The notes beneath the pieces are model-generated. The model saw only the letters and a list, made by a program, of their open reading frames with translations. It did no database searches and was not told the origin of the DNA. From contig JAKADE010000003.1 in NCBI GenBank assembly GCA_021820785.1, positions 1 to 31,970 on the forward strand: a stretch of DNA of 31,970 nt, read 5' to 3'. This stretch comes from Pseudomonadota bacterium. Lineage in GTDB: Bacteria > Pseudomonadota > Gammaproteobacteria > Steroidobacterales > Steroidobacteraceae. This document shows, in pieces, positions 24,154 to 31,970 of this stretch. The translations under genes were made by a program, and so were the position numbers. Within the stretch, counting starts at the first letter, position 1; each line of letters opens with the position of its first letter.

Positions 24154-27100
24154 ATGACCCGCACTCCATCCGACGGTTCGACGTCCGCACCGGAACTCGA
24201 CTACGAGCGACTGTTCCAGGAATGCCCGGACGTGCTGCTGGTCCTTCTGCCCGATGCGCCTCGCTTCACAATGGTCGCCGCCACCAACGCGCGTCTCGAG
24301 GCGACCCACACGACCCGGGACATCCTCGGCCGCGGGCTGTTCGAGGTATTTCCCGACAATCCTGACGATCCCCAGGCCACTGGGACGCGCAATCTGCGCG
24401 ACTCGCTCGAACGCGTGCTGCGAACCCGGCGCGCCGACACCATGGCGGTGCAGAAATACGACATCCGCGGCGCCGACGGATCGTTCGAGACGAAGTACTG
24501 GAGCCCGAAAAATATCCCGGTGTTATCGAGCTCCGGGCAGGTGCTCTACATCCTGCACAGAGTCGAGGAGGTCACCGAGCTCGTCCGCGCAAGCGAGGTC
24601 GGCCAGACGCTGCGCAACCGCACCCGGGAAATGGAGCGAGAAGTCATCCGCCGCAGCGGGGAACTCGCCGCCGCGATCGGTGAGCTGCGCGAGGCCAATC
24701 ACAAGCTGGCCGAGCTCGACGCAGCAAAGACCGATTTCTTTGCAAACATCAGCCATGAATTTCGCACCCCGCTGACGCTCATGCTCGGTCTGCTCGAAGA
24801 GGAATTGGCCGAACACGAGCCGCTCTCGCAGCCGAGGCGCGAGCGACTGCAAGTCGCACACCGCAACAGTCTGCGACTGTTGAGACTGGTCAACTCGCTG
24901 CTGGACTTCTCGCGCATCGAGGCCGGTCGCGCTCAGGTCCATTTCCAGGCAGTCGATCTGGCAACCCTCACCGCGGAGCTCGCCAGTCACTTCGAGTCTG
25001 TCGTCGAACGCGGCGGGCTCACCCTGACCATCGACTGTCCGCCGCTGCCCGAGCGCATTTGCGTCGATCCTGAGATGTGGGAGAAAATTGTCCTAAATCT
25101 GGTGTCCAACGCCTTCAAACACACCTTTGCGGGCAGCATCTCCGTGCGTCTCGCGTGGCTCGGCGAGTCTGTCCGCCTCACCGTGCAGGACACCGGTGTC
25201 GGCATCGCGCCCGAGGAGCTGCCGCGGCTGTTTGAGCGATTTTATCGCATCAAGGGTGCTGCATCGCGAACCCACGAGGGCACGGGCATCGGGCTATCAC
25301 TGGTCCGAGAACTGGTCCAGCTGCACGGCGGCGACATCCGAGTCGAGAGCACGCTCGGAGAGGGCAGCCGCTTCCACGTCACGCTGCGCACTGGCACCGC
25401 GCACCTGCCTGCAGAGCGGATCGAGGTCGAACCCTCGGCAGTGGGGTCCGGCGGGCGCACGCCCGCCCATGTGCAAGAGGCACTGCGCTGGGTTGCCGAG
25501 CAACCCGTGCAGCACGGGCCTTCTGCCATGCCGTCTCCGGCGGTGAACGCGCCAAGCGATGCCGCATCTGGCGCCGGCCCCGATGCCTCGGCACGACCCC
25601 GGATACTCTGGGCTGAAGACAACGCGGACATGCGCGAGTACGTCGCGCGCCTGCTCAGTAGCGAATTCGAGGTCATCGCCACTCCGGACGGGCAGATGGC
25701 ACTCGAGCGCGCGCTCGCCGACCCTCCGGATCTCGTGCTCTCGGACGTCATGATGCCGCGACTGGACGGTTTCGGCCTGTTGCGAGGTATCCGCGCCGAC
25801 GAACGTACGCGGCAGATCCCGGTAATACTACTTTCGGCACGCGCTGGAGAAGATTCAGCCGTCGGCGGACTCGACGCCGGTGCCGACGACTATCTGATGA
25901 AGCCCTTTACCGCGCGCGAACTGCTGGCGCGGGTGCGCACCAGCGTCCAGCTGTCCCGTCATCGGCGCAATTTCGCGAAGGAACTCGAGCAGCGTATCCG
26001 CGAACGGACCGCACAGCTCGCGACGAGCATCGATTCTCTCTCGAAAGAAGTGGCCCGGCGCGAGGCCAGTGAGCGCAAGCTCGAGGCACAACTGCAGCAC
26101 ATGAGACTTCTGGCCCACATCACGAGGGCAGTTGCCGAACGTCAGGATTTGCAGAGCATCATTCGCGTTGTGGTGTGCAGCGTGGAGCGGAACCTGCCCG
26201 TCGATACGTGCATGATTCTGCTGCACGACGGGCGGTCCGGCGCAACGCCCGTCCCGGATGAGCTCGAGTACGTGCCGGACGTGGGTCAGGCACACGTGCA
26301 ACTGCCTGCGCAGTTCGCGGATCTTGGCGTCCGGGCGCTCGTCACGGCGCCACTGCGTGTCGATGACGCGGTCCTTGGTGTTCTTCTGGCCGGACGGCGA
26401 GCCCCCGGCAGCTTCAGCAGCGGCGAATGCGAATTTCTGCGTCAGCTGAGCGAACAAGTCGCTCTCGCAGCGCAGCAAGGCGAGCTGCACGTTTCACTGC
26501 AACGTGCCTACGATGAATTGCGTCTGAGTCAGCAGGCCGCGCTGCAGCAGGAACGCCTGAGCGCGCTGGGCCAGATGGCCAGCGGCATCGCACACGATAT
26601 CAACAATGCCATTACTCCCGTGACACTGTATTTGGACACGTTGCTGGAGTCCGACCCGAACCTGAGTCCGCGCGCACGGCAGTATCTTCCGATTGTCCTG
26701 CGTGCGATCGACGATGTATCGGCAACCGTGGCGCGCATGCGCGAGTTCTACCGTCCGCGCGATGAGCAGGCAGCACTCGCGCCCGTCGACCTCAACGAGC
26801 TCACGGAACAGGTCATCGACCTGACCCAGGCGCGCTGGAGGGACATGCCACAGCAGCGCGGAATAGTGATCGAGGTGGTGCGGGAACTTCATCCTGACCT
26901 GCCACGGGTGCCGGCGGTCGAGAGTGAGATCCGCGAGGCCCTGACCAACCTCGTGTTCAATGCCGTCGATGCGATGCCTTCAGGTGGTCGCCTTACGCTG
27001 CTCACTCGAGCCGTGCGCGATGGCGTCGAACTCACCGTCGCGGACACCGGGATCGGTATGGACGAGCAGACGCGCCGCAGATGTCTCGAACCGTTCTTCA

Positions 27101-27657
27101 CCACCAAGGGGGAGCGCGGCACCGGATTGGGGCTCGCAATGGTGTACGGAGTCGTGCGCAGGCATGGCGCCGACATCCAGGTTCAGAGTACGCCGGGCGA
27201 CGGCACGCGTTTCATGCTGACCTTTCCGCTCGCCCGTTCGGGGCAGCATGTGGCCTCACCGAGCGAGGAAGTTCCGAACCCGGTGGTCGCACCATTGCGC
27301 ATTCTGCTCATCGATGACGATCCTCTGGTGCTCGCGCCGCTGAAGGAAATTCTCGAGTCGGATGGACACGAAGTCATGAGCGCTGACGATCCACGCCGCG
27401 GCATTGAGCTGTTCCGCTCCGCGCAAACGCACAGACCCTTCCATGTCGTCATCACGGATCTGGGAATGCCTCATCTGGATGGCCGCGCAGTCGCCCGCGC
27501 GGTCAAGCAGGCGTCAGCGAACACTCCCGTTATCCTTCTGACGGGATGGGGCCGCCGATCGGACGCCGGCGCGCAACCGACGCCGGATGTTGACCACATC
27601 CTCGGCAAGCCGCCGAAGGTACGTGAACTGCGCGCCGTGCTCGCGCGTTGTTCGTAA
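24154..27657 (+). CDS. hybrid sensor histidine kinase with two kinase cores and two receiver domains
   Basis: The 1167-residue protein is soluble (no membrane helix). In order: PAS-like sensor (about 15-145); coiled segment; kinase core 1 with phospho-acceptor His201 in FFANISHEFRTP and ATPase motifs NLVSNAFKH, DTGVGIA and GTGIGLSL; receiver 1 (about 483-598) with Asp531 and Lys583; coiled segment; GAF domain (about 650-775); kinase core 2 with His814 in ASGIAHDINNAITP (NtrB/hybrid-type H-D-x-N-N) and motifs NLVFNAVDAM, DTGIGM and GTGLGLAM; and receiver 2 (about 1048-1165) with Asp1102 and Lys1152. No DNA-binding or output domain is present, and no partner regulator gene lies nearby. It may run an internal relay and pass phosphate to an unlinked protein. 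Signals could be cytoplasmic small molecules or redox at PAS and GAF. Confidence 0.93.
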   Translation: MTRTPSDGSTSAPELDYERLFQECPDVLLVLLPDAPRFTMVAATNARLEATHTTRDILGRGLFEVFPDNPDDPQATGTRNLRDSLERVLRTRRADTMAVQKYDIRGADGSFETKYWSPKNIPVLSSSGQVLYILHRVEEVTELVRASEVGQTLRNRTREMEREVIRRSGELAAAIGELREANHKLAELDAAKTDFFANISHEFRTPLTLMLGLLEEELAEHEPLSQPRRERLQVAHRNSLRLLRLVNSLLDFSRIEAGRAQVHFQAVDLATLTAELASHFESVVERGGLTLTIDCPPLPERICVDPEMWEKIVLNLVSNAFKHTFAGSISVRLAWLGESVRLTVQDTGVGIAPEELPRLFERFYRIKGAASRTHEGTGIGLSLVRELVQLHGGDIRVESTLGEGSRFHVTLRTGTAHLPAERIEVEPSAVGSGGRTPAHVQEALRWVAEQPVQHGPSAMPSPAVNAPSDAASGAGPDASARPRILWAEDNADMREYVARLLSSEFEVIATPDGQMALERALADPPDLVLSDVMMPRLDGFGLLRGIRADERTRQIPVILLSARAGEDSAVGGLDAGADDYLMKPFTARELLARVRTSVQLSRHRRNFAKELEQRIRERTAQLATSIDSLSKEVARREASERKLEAQLQHMRLLAHITRAVAERQDLQSIIRVVVCSVERNLPVDTCMILLHDGRSGATPVPDELEYVPDVGQAHVQLPAQFADLGVRALVTAPLRVDDAVLGVLLAGRRAPGSFSSGECEFLRQLSEQVALAAQQGELHVSLQRAYDELRLSQQAALQQERLSALGQMASGIAHDINNAITPVTLYLDTLLESDPNLSPRARQYLPIVLRAIDDVSATVARMREFYRPRDEQAALAPVDLNELTEQVIDLTQARWRDMPQQRGIVIEVVRELHPDLPRVPAVESEIREALTNLVFNAVDAMPSGGRLTLLTRAVRDGVELTVADTGIGMDEQTRRRCLEPFFTTKGERGTGLGLAMVYGVVRRHGADIQVQSTPGDGTRFMLTFPLARSGQHVASPSEEVPNPVVAPLRILLIDDDPLVLAPLKEILESDGHEVMSADDPRRGIELFRSAQTHRPFHVVITDLGMPHLDGRAVARAVKQASANTPVILLTGWGRRSDAGAQPTPDVDHILGKPPKVRELRAVLARCS

Positions 27658-27829
27658 CCCCACCGCGCCACCTGGACCCTCTCAGCGCGTGACGGTCGGT
27701 TCGATCCATCCGGCCCTGCCCCCGCCAGAGGCATTGCGGCACGCCGCACCAGCGACGCAGCGTGCAATCACCGGGGCCGCTTTCCGAACCCCGACCCGCT
27801 CACGCCACGCCGCGCTCCAATGACCGACT

Positions 27830-27851
27830 CGCCCCGCGTTAAGACGGGGCG
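27830..27851. terminator. hairpin between convergent kinase and L,D-transpeptidase genes
   Basis: CGCCCCG (27830-27836) pairs with CGGGGCG (27845-27851) around an 8-base loop, 7 bases beyond the transpeptidase stop on the - strand and about 170 bases past the kinase stop on the + strand. CTTGATT follows on the + strand, a poor T-tract. A bidirectional terminator is likely but not certain. The rest of the gap, 27658-27829, holds nothing recognisable. Confidence 0.45.
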
Positions 27852-27857
27852 CTTGAT

Positions 27858-29207
27858 TCACGGCTTCGGCGGATCGACCGACATCGATTTGACGTGCGCG
27901 TCACGCACGCTCGGGGCCGACGGATGTGTTCCGGAACCCTTTGCGCAATGAGACTGATCACATGTGTCCGCATTGTGCGCCGTACGAGCCGGCTGCGGCA
28001 GCGTATCGATTGCCGCCAGCGCCTTCTTCTGCGCGGGCGTGAGAACCCCGGCGTAAAACTTGTGGAACTGCGCATTGGTCGCCGGAAGATCTTTCTTGCC
28101 GTTCCAGGTCGAACCGGCCGGCAGCCGGTTCTGCACCCGGCGCGCCTGCGCGAGCACTGCACCGAGGCCCGGCCCCTCGCGGCCCGAGACCGGCACCGGG
28201 ATGCCGCGGGGGTTCTTGACGAGTTCAGCCACGCGATGCCAATCGATCTTCTGCCGGTGTCGCCACAACTCGACCCGTTCGGCATGGGTGAGCAGCGTCG
28301 GGACGAGGCGGCGCCAGTCCTTGCGCCACGGCCGCTTGTCACCCTTCAGAGGTCCGTAGGCCACCATGTAGAGCCGGCCATTCTTCCATCCGAACAGGTA
28401 CGGCTGATCGACTACGCGCACCTCCGTGCCGTTCGGCACCATGTAAAAGAGCTGCTTGATGTCTTCGGGGAACAGGTGAACGCAGCCGTGACTCACCCGC
28501 CAGCCGACGCTGACCGGCTTATTGGTGCCGTGGATGAGGTAACCGGGCCAACCGAGGTGCAAGGCGTAGTTGCCGAGCGGATTCTCCGGACCGGGGCCCA
28601 CCACTTTCGGCAGCGGCGCTCCTTCCTTCGCGTGCTCGGCAAGAATTGACTGCGGCACGATCCAGACCGGGTCCTTTTCATGCGAAATCACGTGCGTCAC
28701 TCCCTGAGGAGTGACGAACCCGCGCCGACCGATGCCGACCGGGTGTGTGATGACGATCTGAGGTTCTCCGCGCTTGTGCGGAGGGTAATAGAACAGCCGC
28801 AGCGCCGCGAGGTTGACGACTATGCCGCGATGCGGCGCATCCGGGAGGATGAATTGCGTCGGCAGCACCACCGGCGTGCCCACAGGCGGGATCCAGGGAT
28901 CTACGCCGGGATTGGCCCGCGTCATCTCGAGGTATCCGACGTTGAAGCGTCGGCCGATGTCGGTCAGGGTCTGCCCCTTGAGAACCTTCACCACCTGGAC
29001 GGCGCCGATCATGTCTTGACCCGGTGCGAGGTCGAACTTCTCCGTCTGGACCGGCAGCGGCAACGGCGGGGGCGGCGGCGGAACCACTTTGGCCGGCGCA
29101 GGTGGGGGCGGCGGGGGCGGCCGCAGCGGCGGTCCCATCAGTGAACAGGCGCTGGTCGCGAGCGCGACGCTGGCGGTCAATACGAGGCGGAGGGACGGAG
29201 TTCTCAT
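27858..29207 (-). CDS. lipoprotein L,D-transpeptidase (LysM + YkuD) with a proline-rich linker
   Basis: The 449-residue protein would form 3-3 peptidoglycan cross-links or attach proteins to the wall. A lipoprotein signal ends in ATSAC (Cys21). A proline-rich spacer (about 26-52) is followed by a LysM-like domain (about 70-115; VVKVLKGQTLTDIGRRFNV) and the YkuD catalytic domain (about 127-268) with His226 in LIHGT and Cys242 in SHGCVHL. The roughly 180-residue C-terminal extension, basic in its first part, is unusual for ErfK/YbiS-type enzymes. The start is at 29207; a CATAAT box ends only 6 bases upstream, so the mRNA may be leaderless. It stands alone, convergent with the kinase and divergent from the beta-helix lipoprotein. 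Confidence 0.93.
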   Translation of the reverse strand: MRTPSLRLVLTASVALATSACSLMGPPLRPPPPPPPAPAKVVPPPPPPLPLPVQTEKFDLAPGQDMIGAVQVVKVLKGQTLTDIGRRFNVGYLEMTRANPGVDPWIPPVGTPVVLPTQFILPDAPHRGIVVNLAALRLFYYPPHKRGEPQIVITHPVGIGRRGFVTPQGVTHVISHEKDPVWIVPQSILAEHAKEGAPLPKVVGPGPENPLGNYALHLGWPGYLIHGTNKPVSVGWRVSHGCVHLFPEDIKQLFYMVPNGTEVRVVDQPYLFGWKNGRLYMVAYGPLKGDKRPWRKDWRRLVPTLLTHAERVELWRHRQKIDWHRVAELVKNPRGIPVPVSGREGPGLGAVLAQARRVQNRLPAGSTWNGKKDLPATNAQFHKFYAGVLTPAQKKALAAIDTLPQPARTAHNADTCDQSHCAKGSGTHPSAPSVRDAHVKSMSVDPPKP

Positions 29208-29602
29208 CGCTGGATTATGGCACCCCGAATCGCGACCGACGCAGCCTGTCTGCGATTCGCTACAGGCCGAAGATTCGCGTCGATCGGCACGCGGGGTGTT
29301 CTGTAATATTCCTGAGGCGGGATCTGCCTAGGGTCGACGTTATCGGATGCACCCTGAATAGAGCCTGACCGCGGCGCCGAGTTCAGCCGGCATTCCCACG
29401 GGGATCAAAATAAAGAGATCCCCGATGAAGCCGCTCCGTCCGGCGAGCATGTCCAAAGGAGTGTCGACGGTCACTACCCTCCCGGCGCGGCTGCGTCGAA
29501 TCGGCACTCAATCAACGCCGGCGCTGGGTCGTCCCGCCCGAAGACACGCGCATTTTTGACCCTGCGCTTGCCGTTTGCGGCGCGCATGCGCAGGATGTGC
29601 CC
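29208..29602. other. 395-base divergent intergenic region
   Basis: This region separates the L,D-transpeptidase and beta-helix lipoprotein genes. On the - strand, CATAAT (29214-29219) is a possible -10. CGGGGATC (29399-29406) and GATCCCCG (29417-29424) form an 8-bp hairpin with an A-rich 10-base loop and no T-run. A 44-codon frame (29425-29559, +) has no good ribosome site or motif and is probably chance. No RNA gene is recognisable. Confidence 0.5.
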
Positions 29603-30883
29603 ATGCGCTGGCGTGAACGGCGGACCCTTCGGGCCGCATTGACCCCATCATCCGTGGCACCCGGAGCCGGCACGCGGTTCTGCGCCGCGGCCGGCATCGC
29701 GGCAGTGTGCGCCGGGGCGCTCCTGGCGGCGGGCTGCTCTGCGCCACCTCGCCAAAGGACCGTGCGGGTACACACCGCTGCCGGACTCGAGCGCGCGGTC
29801 GCGGCCGCAAATCATTGGGGCGGACATGTTCTCATCCACCTCGCCCCCGGGACGTACAGGCTGACTGAGACGCTCGTCGTCACCGCGCCGAATGTGACGC
29901 TCGAAGGACAGCCAGGTGCGCGCAGGCGGGTCATCGCCCAAGGCGATGGCATGAACCCTGCGGCACGAATCGGCAATCTCATCCGGGTCTCCGGCTCGCA
30001 CTTCACGCTGAGCGGCATGACGCTGCGACGCAGCCGCTGGCACCTGATTCAGATCGCCGGCGAGGACGGTGCCGAGGCCCCCGTGATCCGAGACTGTGTC
30101 TTGGAAAACGCCTACGAGCAACTGATCAAGGTGAGCAACAGCGCAGCGCACCCCGGCATCACCGCCAATGACGGGATCGTGGAGCACTGCCTCTTCCAAT
30201 ACACGGCGGGCATAGGCCCCGAGTACTACATCGGAGGTATCGATGCTCACGGCGCCAAGCACTGGATCGTCCGGGACAATGTATTTCGCAACATTTCCAG
30301 CCCTTCGCGCGCCGTGGCCGAGTTCGCGGTGCATTTCTGGGACGGATCGGCCGACGATCTCGTCGAGCGCAATCTCATCGTCAACTGTGACCGCGGCATC
30401 GGTTTCGGCCTTGACGGCAAGGCCAATCACGGCGGCGTGATCCGCAACAACATGATCTATCATGGCCCCGGTGGCGGTCCTTTCGCGGACACTGGCATCG
30501 CGCTCACCGACAGCCCCGGCACGCAGGTCTACAACAATACAATTCTGCTCCAGACCGATTATCCGCGCGCCATCGAATATCGTTTCCCCGTCACCCGCGG
30601 CGTCTTCATCGCGAACAATTTGACCAACCGGGCGATTGCCTCGCGCAACGGCGGACGTGCGACAGTGACTCACAACGTCACCGACGCCACCGCGCAATGG
30701 TTCGTGGATGCAGCGGCCGGTGACCTTCGACTGGCCTCAGCGATACCGCAGGTCGTGGCGGCAGGTGTGCCCATCGCGGCACTGAGGGACGACTTCAGCG
30801 GCAATGCCCGTCCCCGTGGACTGAATCCGGATATCGGCGCCGATCAATGGTCGGCACACCGAGCCGCACCGCCGGCACCCTAA
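29603..30883 (+). CDS. right-handed parallel beta-helix lipoprotein (pectate-lyase-like fold)
   Basis: From ATG 29603 (AGGA 7 bases upstream) the protein is 426 residues. A long basic N-terminus precedes a lipoprotein signal ending LLAAGC (Cys45). The mature part begins with the usual entrance of beta-helix enzymes (GLERAVAAANHWGGHVLIHL then PGTYRLTETL). Repeated coils follow with Asn/Gly/Val ladders, such as NVTLEG, HFTLSGMTL, IRDCVLENA, VEHCLFQY, IVRDNVFRNI, VERNLIVNCD, IRNNMIYHG and VYNNTILL. It ends with LNPDIGADQW. This fold occurs in polysaccharide lyases, epimerases and chondroitinase-B-like enzymes. The absence of a clear catalytic set means the substrate cannot be named. Probably anchored in the envelope and acting on a polysaccharide. 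Confidence 0.88.
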   Translation: MRWRERRTLRAALTPSSVAPGAGTRFCAAAGIAAVCAGALLAAGCSAPPRQRTVRVHTAAGLERAVAAANHWGGHVLIHLAPGTYRLTETLVVTAPNVTLEGQPGARRRVIAQGDGMNPAARIGNLIRVSGSHFTLSGMTLRRSRWHLIQIAGEDGAEAPVIRDCVLENAYEQLIKVSNSAAHPGITANDGIVEHCLFQYTAGIGPEYYIGGIDAHGAKHWIVRDNVFRNISSPSRAVAEFAVHFWDGSADDLVERNLIVNCDRGIGFGLDGKANHGGVIRNNMIYHGPGGGPFADTGIALTDSPGTQVYNNTILLQTDYPRAIEYRFPVTRGVFIANNLTNRAIASRNGGRATVTHNVTDATAQWFVDAAAGDLRLASAIPQVVAAGVPIAALRDDFSGNARPRGLNPDIGADQWSAHRAAPPAP

Positions 30884-30967
30884 ACCGCGCCGGGTCGCTC
30901 CAGCCGGTCGGCGAACGCCGCTCGGCGCCGCACCGCCTCGCTCCGGCGCGTCGAGCCGCCCGGCCGC

Positions 30968-30996
30968 AAGACAGGGCACAGCGCGCCTCGTATGAT
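30968..30996 (+). promoter_or_regulatory. sigma-70-like promoter of the ester hydrolase gene
   Basis: AAGACA (30968-30973) and TATGAT (30991-30996) are spaced by 17 bases, matching TTGACA and TATAAT at four and five positions. This is the best-formed promoter in the window and implies a start about 30 bases before the ATG at 31035. Confidence 0.6.
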
Positions 30997-31034
30997 CCTC
31001 CGACTGCAGGAACACTGAGACGCCGGTATCGCTC

Positions 31035-31970
31035 ATGAAGATGCTGTTGAGAATCTCCCGGTCGGTCCGGGTCGGCGCGCTCACTGCGGCCGCGCTCACT
31101 GCGGCCATGCTCTCCCCGGCCCGCGCTGCTCAGGACGGCCACTATCGGGCACTGCCGAGTGAGATACCGGCGCACTTCAAACCCGCCACGCGCAGCTTCG
31201 ATTACATCCGGCGTGATGTGATGATTCCGATGCGCGACGGCGTCAAGCTCAACACGGAGATCCTGATTCCCAAGGGCATCAAGCACGCCGGCATCGTGCT
31301 GACACGCACGCCCTACGACGCCGCTGGCATGACCTCGGGCGGCCACAGCCCGAGACTCGGCGTCGAACTGCGCGGCGATGACGATCTCACCCAGGTGCTG
31401 CTGCAGGAAGGCTTCATCCGCGTCGTCCAGGACGTGCGCGGCAAGTTCGGCTCACAGGGCGATTACGTCATGAACCGCCCGGTGCGAGGGCCCCTGAACC
31501 GCACGCCGATCTCCGAGGCCACGGACTGCCGCGACACGGTCGATTGGCTGGTCAAGCACGTCGCGCAGAGCAACGGCCGGGTAGCCGTCATCGGCACTTC
31601 CTATGACGGTTTCGAAGCCCTGATGTGCGAGCGGCACCCGGCGCCTGCATTGAAGCTCGTCATCGCCGAGAACCCCATGGTCGACGGGTGGATGGGTGAT
31701 GACTGGTTTCATCACGGTGCCTTCCGCGAACAGATGCTCCCCTACATCTACAGCCAGGAGTCCAGCCGCAGCAGTTCGGCACAGTGGTGGAGCGCCTATC
31801 ACGACGATTACAGCCAGTATCTGCGCGCTGGAACCCCAGAGAGGCTCGCCGCCGCGCACGGCATGGACCAGCTCGGCTTCTGGCGCAAGCTGCTCGCCAA
31901 TCCGTCCTACGACGCGTTCTGGCGCGACCAAGCCGTGGACAAAATCCTCGCCCTCCACCGGCTGCGAGTC
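31035..31970 (+). CDS. alpha-amino acid ester hydrolase (CocE/NonD, S15 family), cut by the window end
   Basis: The visible 312 residues start with a signal peptide ending near SPARAAQDG, so the enzyme is exported. It then follows the alpha-amino acid ester hydrolase pattern of Xanthomonas and Acetobacter: RDGVKLNTEILIPKG, VVQDVRGKFGSQGDYV, RPVRGPLN and the nucleophile Ser189 in GTSYDGFEAL. GWMGDDWFHHGAFR follows, in which the Asp 34 residues after the serine corresponds to one member of the carboxylate cluster that binds the substrate's alpha-amino group. The catalytic Asp and His and the remaining cluster acids lie beyond the edge. These enzymes hydrolyse or acylate esters and amides of alpha-amino acids, including ampicillin-type beta-lactams. 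The natural substrate is unknown. Confidence 0.93.
   Translation, partial: MKMLLRISRSVRVGALTAAALTAAMLSPARAAQDGHYRALPSEIPAHFKPATRSFDYIRRDVMIPMRDGVKLNTEILIPKGIKHAGIVLTRTPYDAAGMTSGGHSPRLGVELRGDDDLTQVLLQEGFIRVVQDVRGKFGSQGDYVMNRPVRGPLNRTPISEATDCRDTVDWLVKHVAQSNGRVAVIGTSYDGFEALMCERHPAPALKLVIAENPMVDGWMGDDWFHHGAFREQMLPYIYSQESSRSSSAQWWSAYHDDYSQYLRAGTPERLAAAHGMDQLGFWRKLLANPSYDAFWRDQAVDKILALHRLRV

Noticed and set aside
29425..29559. 44-codon frame upstream of the beta-helix lipoprotein
   Set aside because: No ribosome site, signal or motif; Arg/Pro-rich chance frame, partly following a hairpin.
29648..30697. 349-codon antisense frame inside the beta-helix gene
   Set aside because: The + strand shows a lipobox and regular beta-helix coils; the antisense frame shows nothing.
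1..31970. ECF sigma factor/ChrR pair expected near FAD oxidoreductase-DUF1365-CFA clusters
   Set aside because: I looked for sigma-70 region 2/4 and ChrR zinc motifs near the operon and photolyase and found none in the window.
1..31970. Mobile element, phage island, CRISPR array, tRNA or rRNA
   Set aside because: No transposase, integrase, spaced direct repeats, tRNA-like cloverleaf or rRNA segment was recognised, and composition is even apart from short AT-rich promoter regions.

Overview
The window is about 32 kb of GC-rich, densely coding DNA with short intergenic gaps, many start/stop overlaps and GTG/TTG starts. It looks chromosomal and gammaproteobacterial. The 88-residue zinc-finger protein at 12954 closely resembles E. 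coli YbiI from end to end. The lipocalin, class I photolyase, EmrAB/NodT efflux set and Xanthomonas-like alpha-amino acid ester hydrolase fit the same group. I would guess a Xanthomonadales/Nevskiales-type organism, but no rRNA or housekeeping marker fixes this. I see no transposase, integrase, CRISPR array, tRNA or rRNA.

Region 1 (135-7428, + strand) is an eight-gene lipid-modification operon: acyl desaturase, FAD amine-oxidase-like protein, DUF1365, cyclopropane-fatty-acid-synthase-family methyltransferase, DUF2878 membrane protein, DUF1295 membrane protein, a second methyltransferase resembling plant coclaurine N-methyltransferase, and a lipocalin lipoprotein. The last seven genes are joined by 4-base ATGA/GTGA overlaps. 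The set could desaturate, methylate and oxidise acyl chains on membrane phospholipid, with the lipocalin handling lipid at the outer membrane. The product is unknown. This is the best candidate here for an undescribed pathway.

Region 2 (7513-13220) holds a SPOR-domain lipoprotein, then on the - strand a drug-efflux operon (MarR regulator, HlyD/EmrA adaptor, DHA2/EmrB transporter, NodT-type outer-membrane factor) with a palindromic AT-rich control region. The divergent neighbour is ybiI.

Region 3 (13313-23405) holds an exported dipeptidyl peptidase IV, a two-gene ABC transporter, a 3-hydroxyisobutyrate-dehydrogenase-like reductase and a photolyase (all three on - strand), a divergent P-type H+-ATPase, and a predicted outer-membrane beta-barrel protein on the - strand.

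Region 4 (23406-31970) has a roughly 750-base gap with promoter elements and a hairpin. It continues with a very large hybrid kinase carrying two kinase cores and two receivers, a lipoprotein L,D-transpeptidase, a beta-helix lipoprotein, and the N-terminal two-thirds or so of an alpha-amino acid ester hydrolase cut by the window end. Much of the window encodes envelope functions: membrane lipids, lipoproteins, efflux, peptidoglycan and secreted hydrolases.
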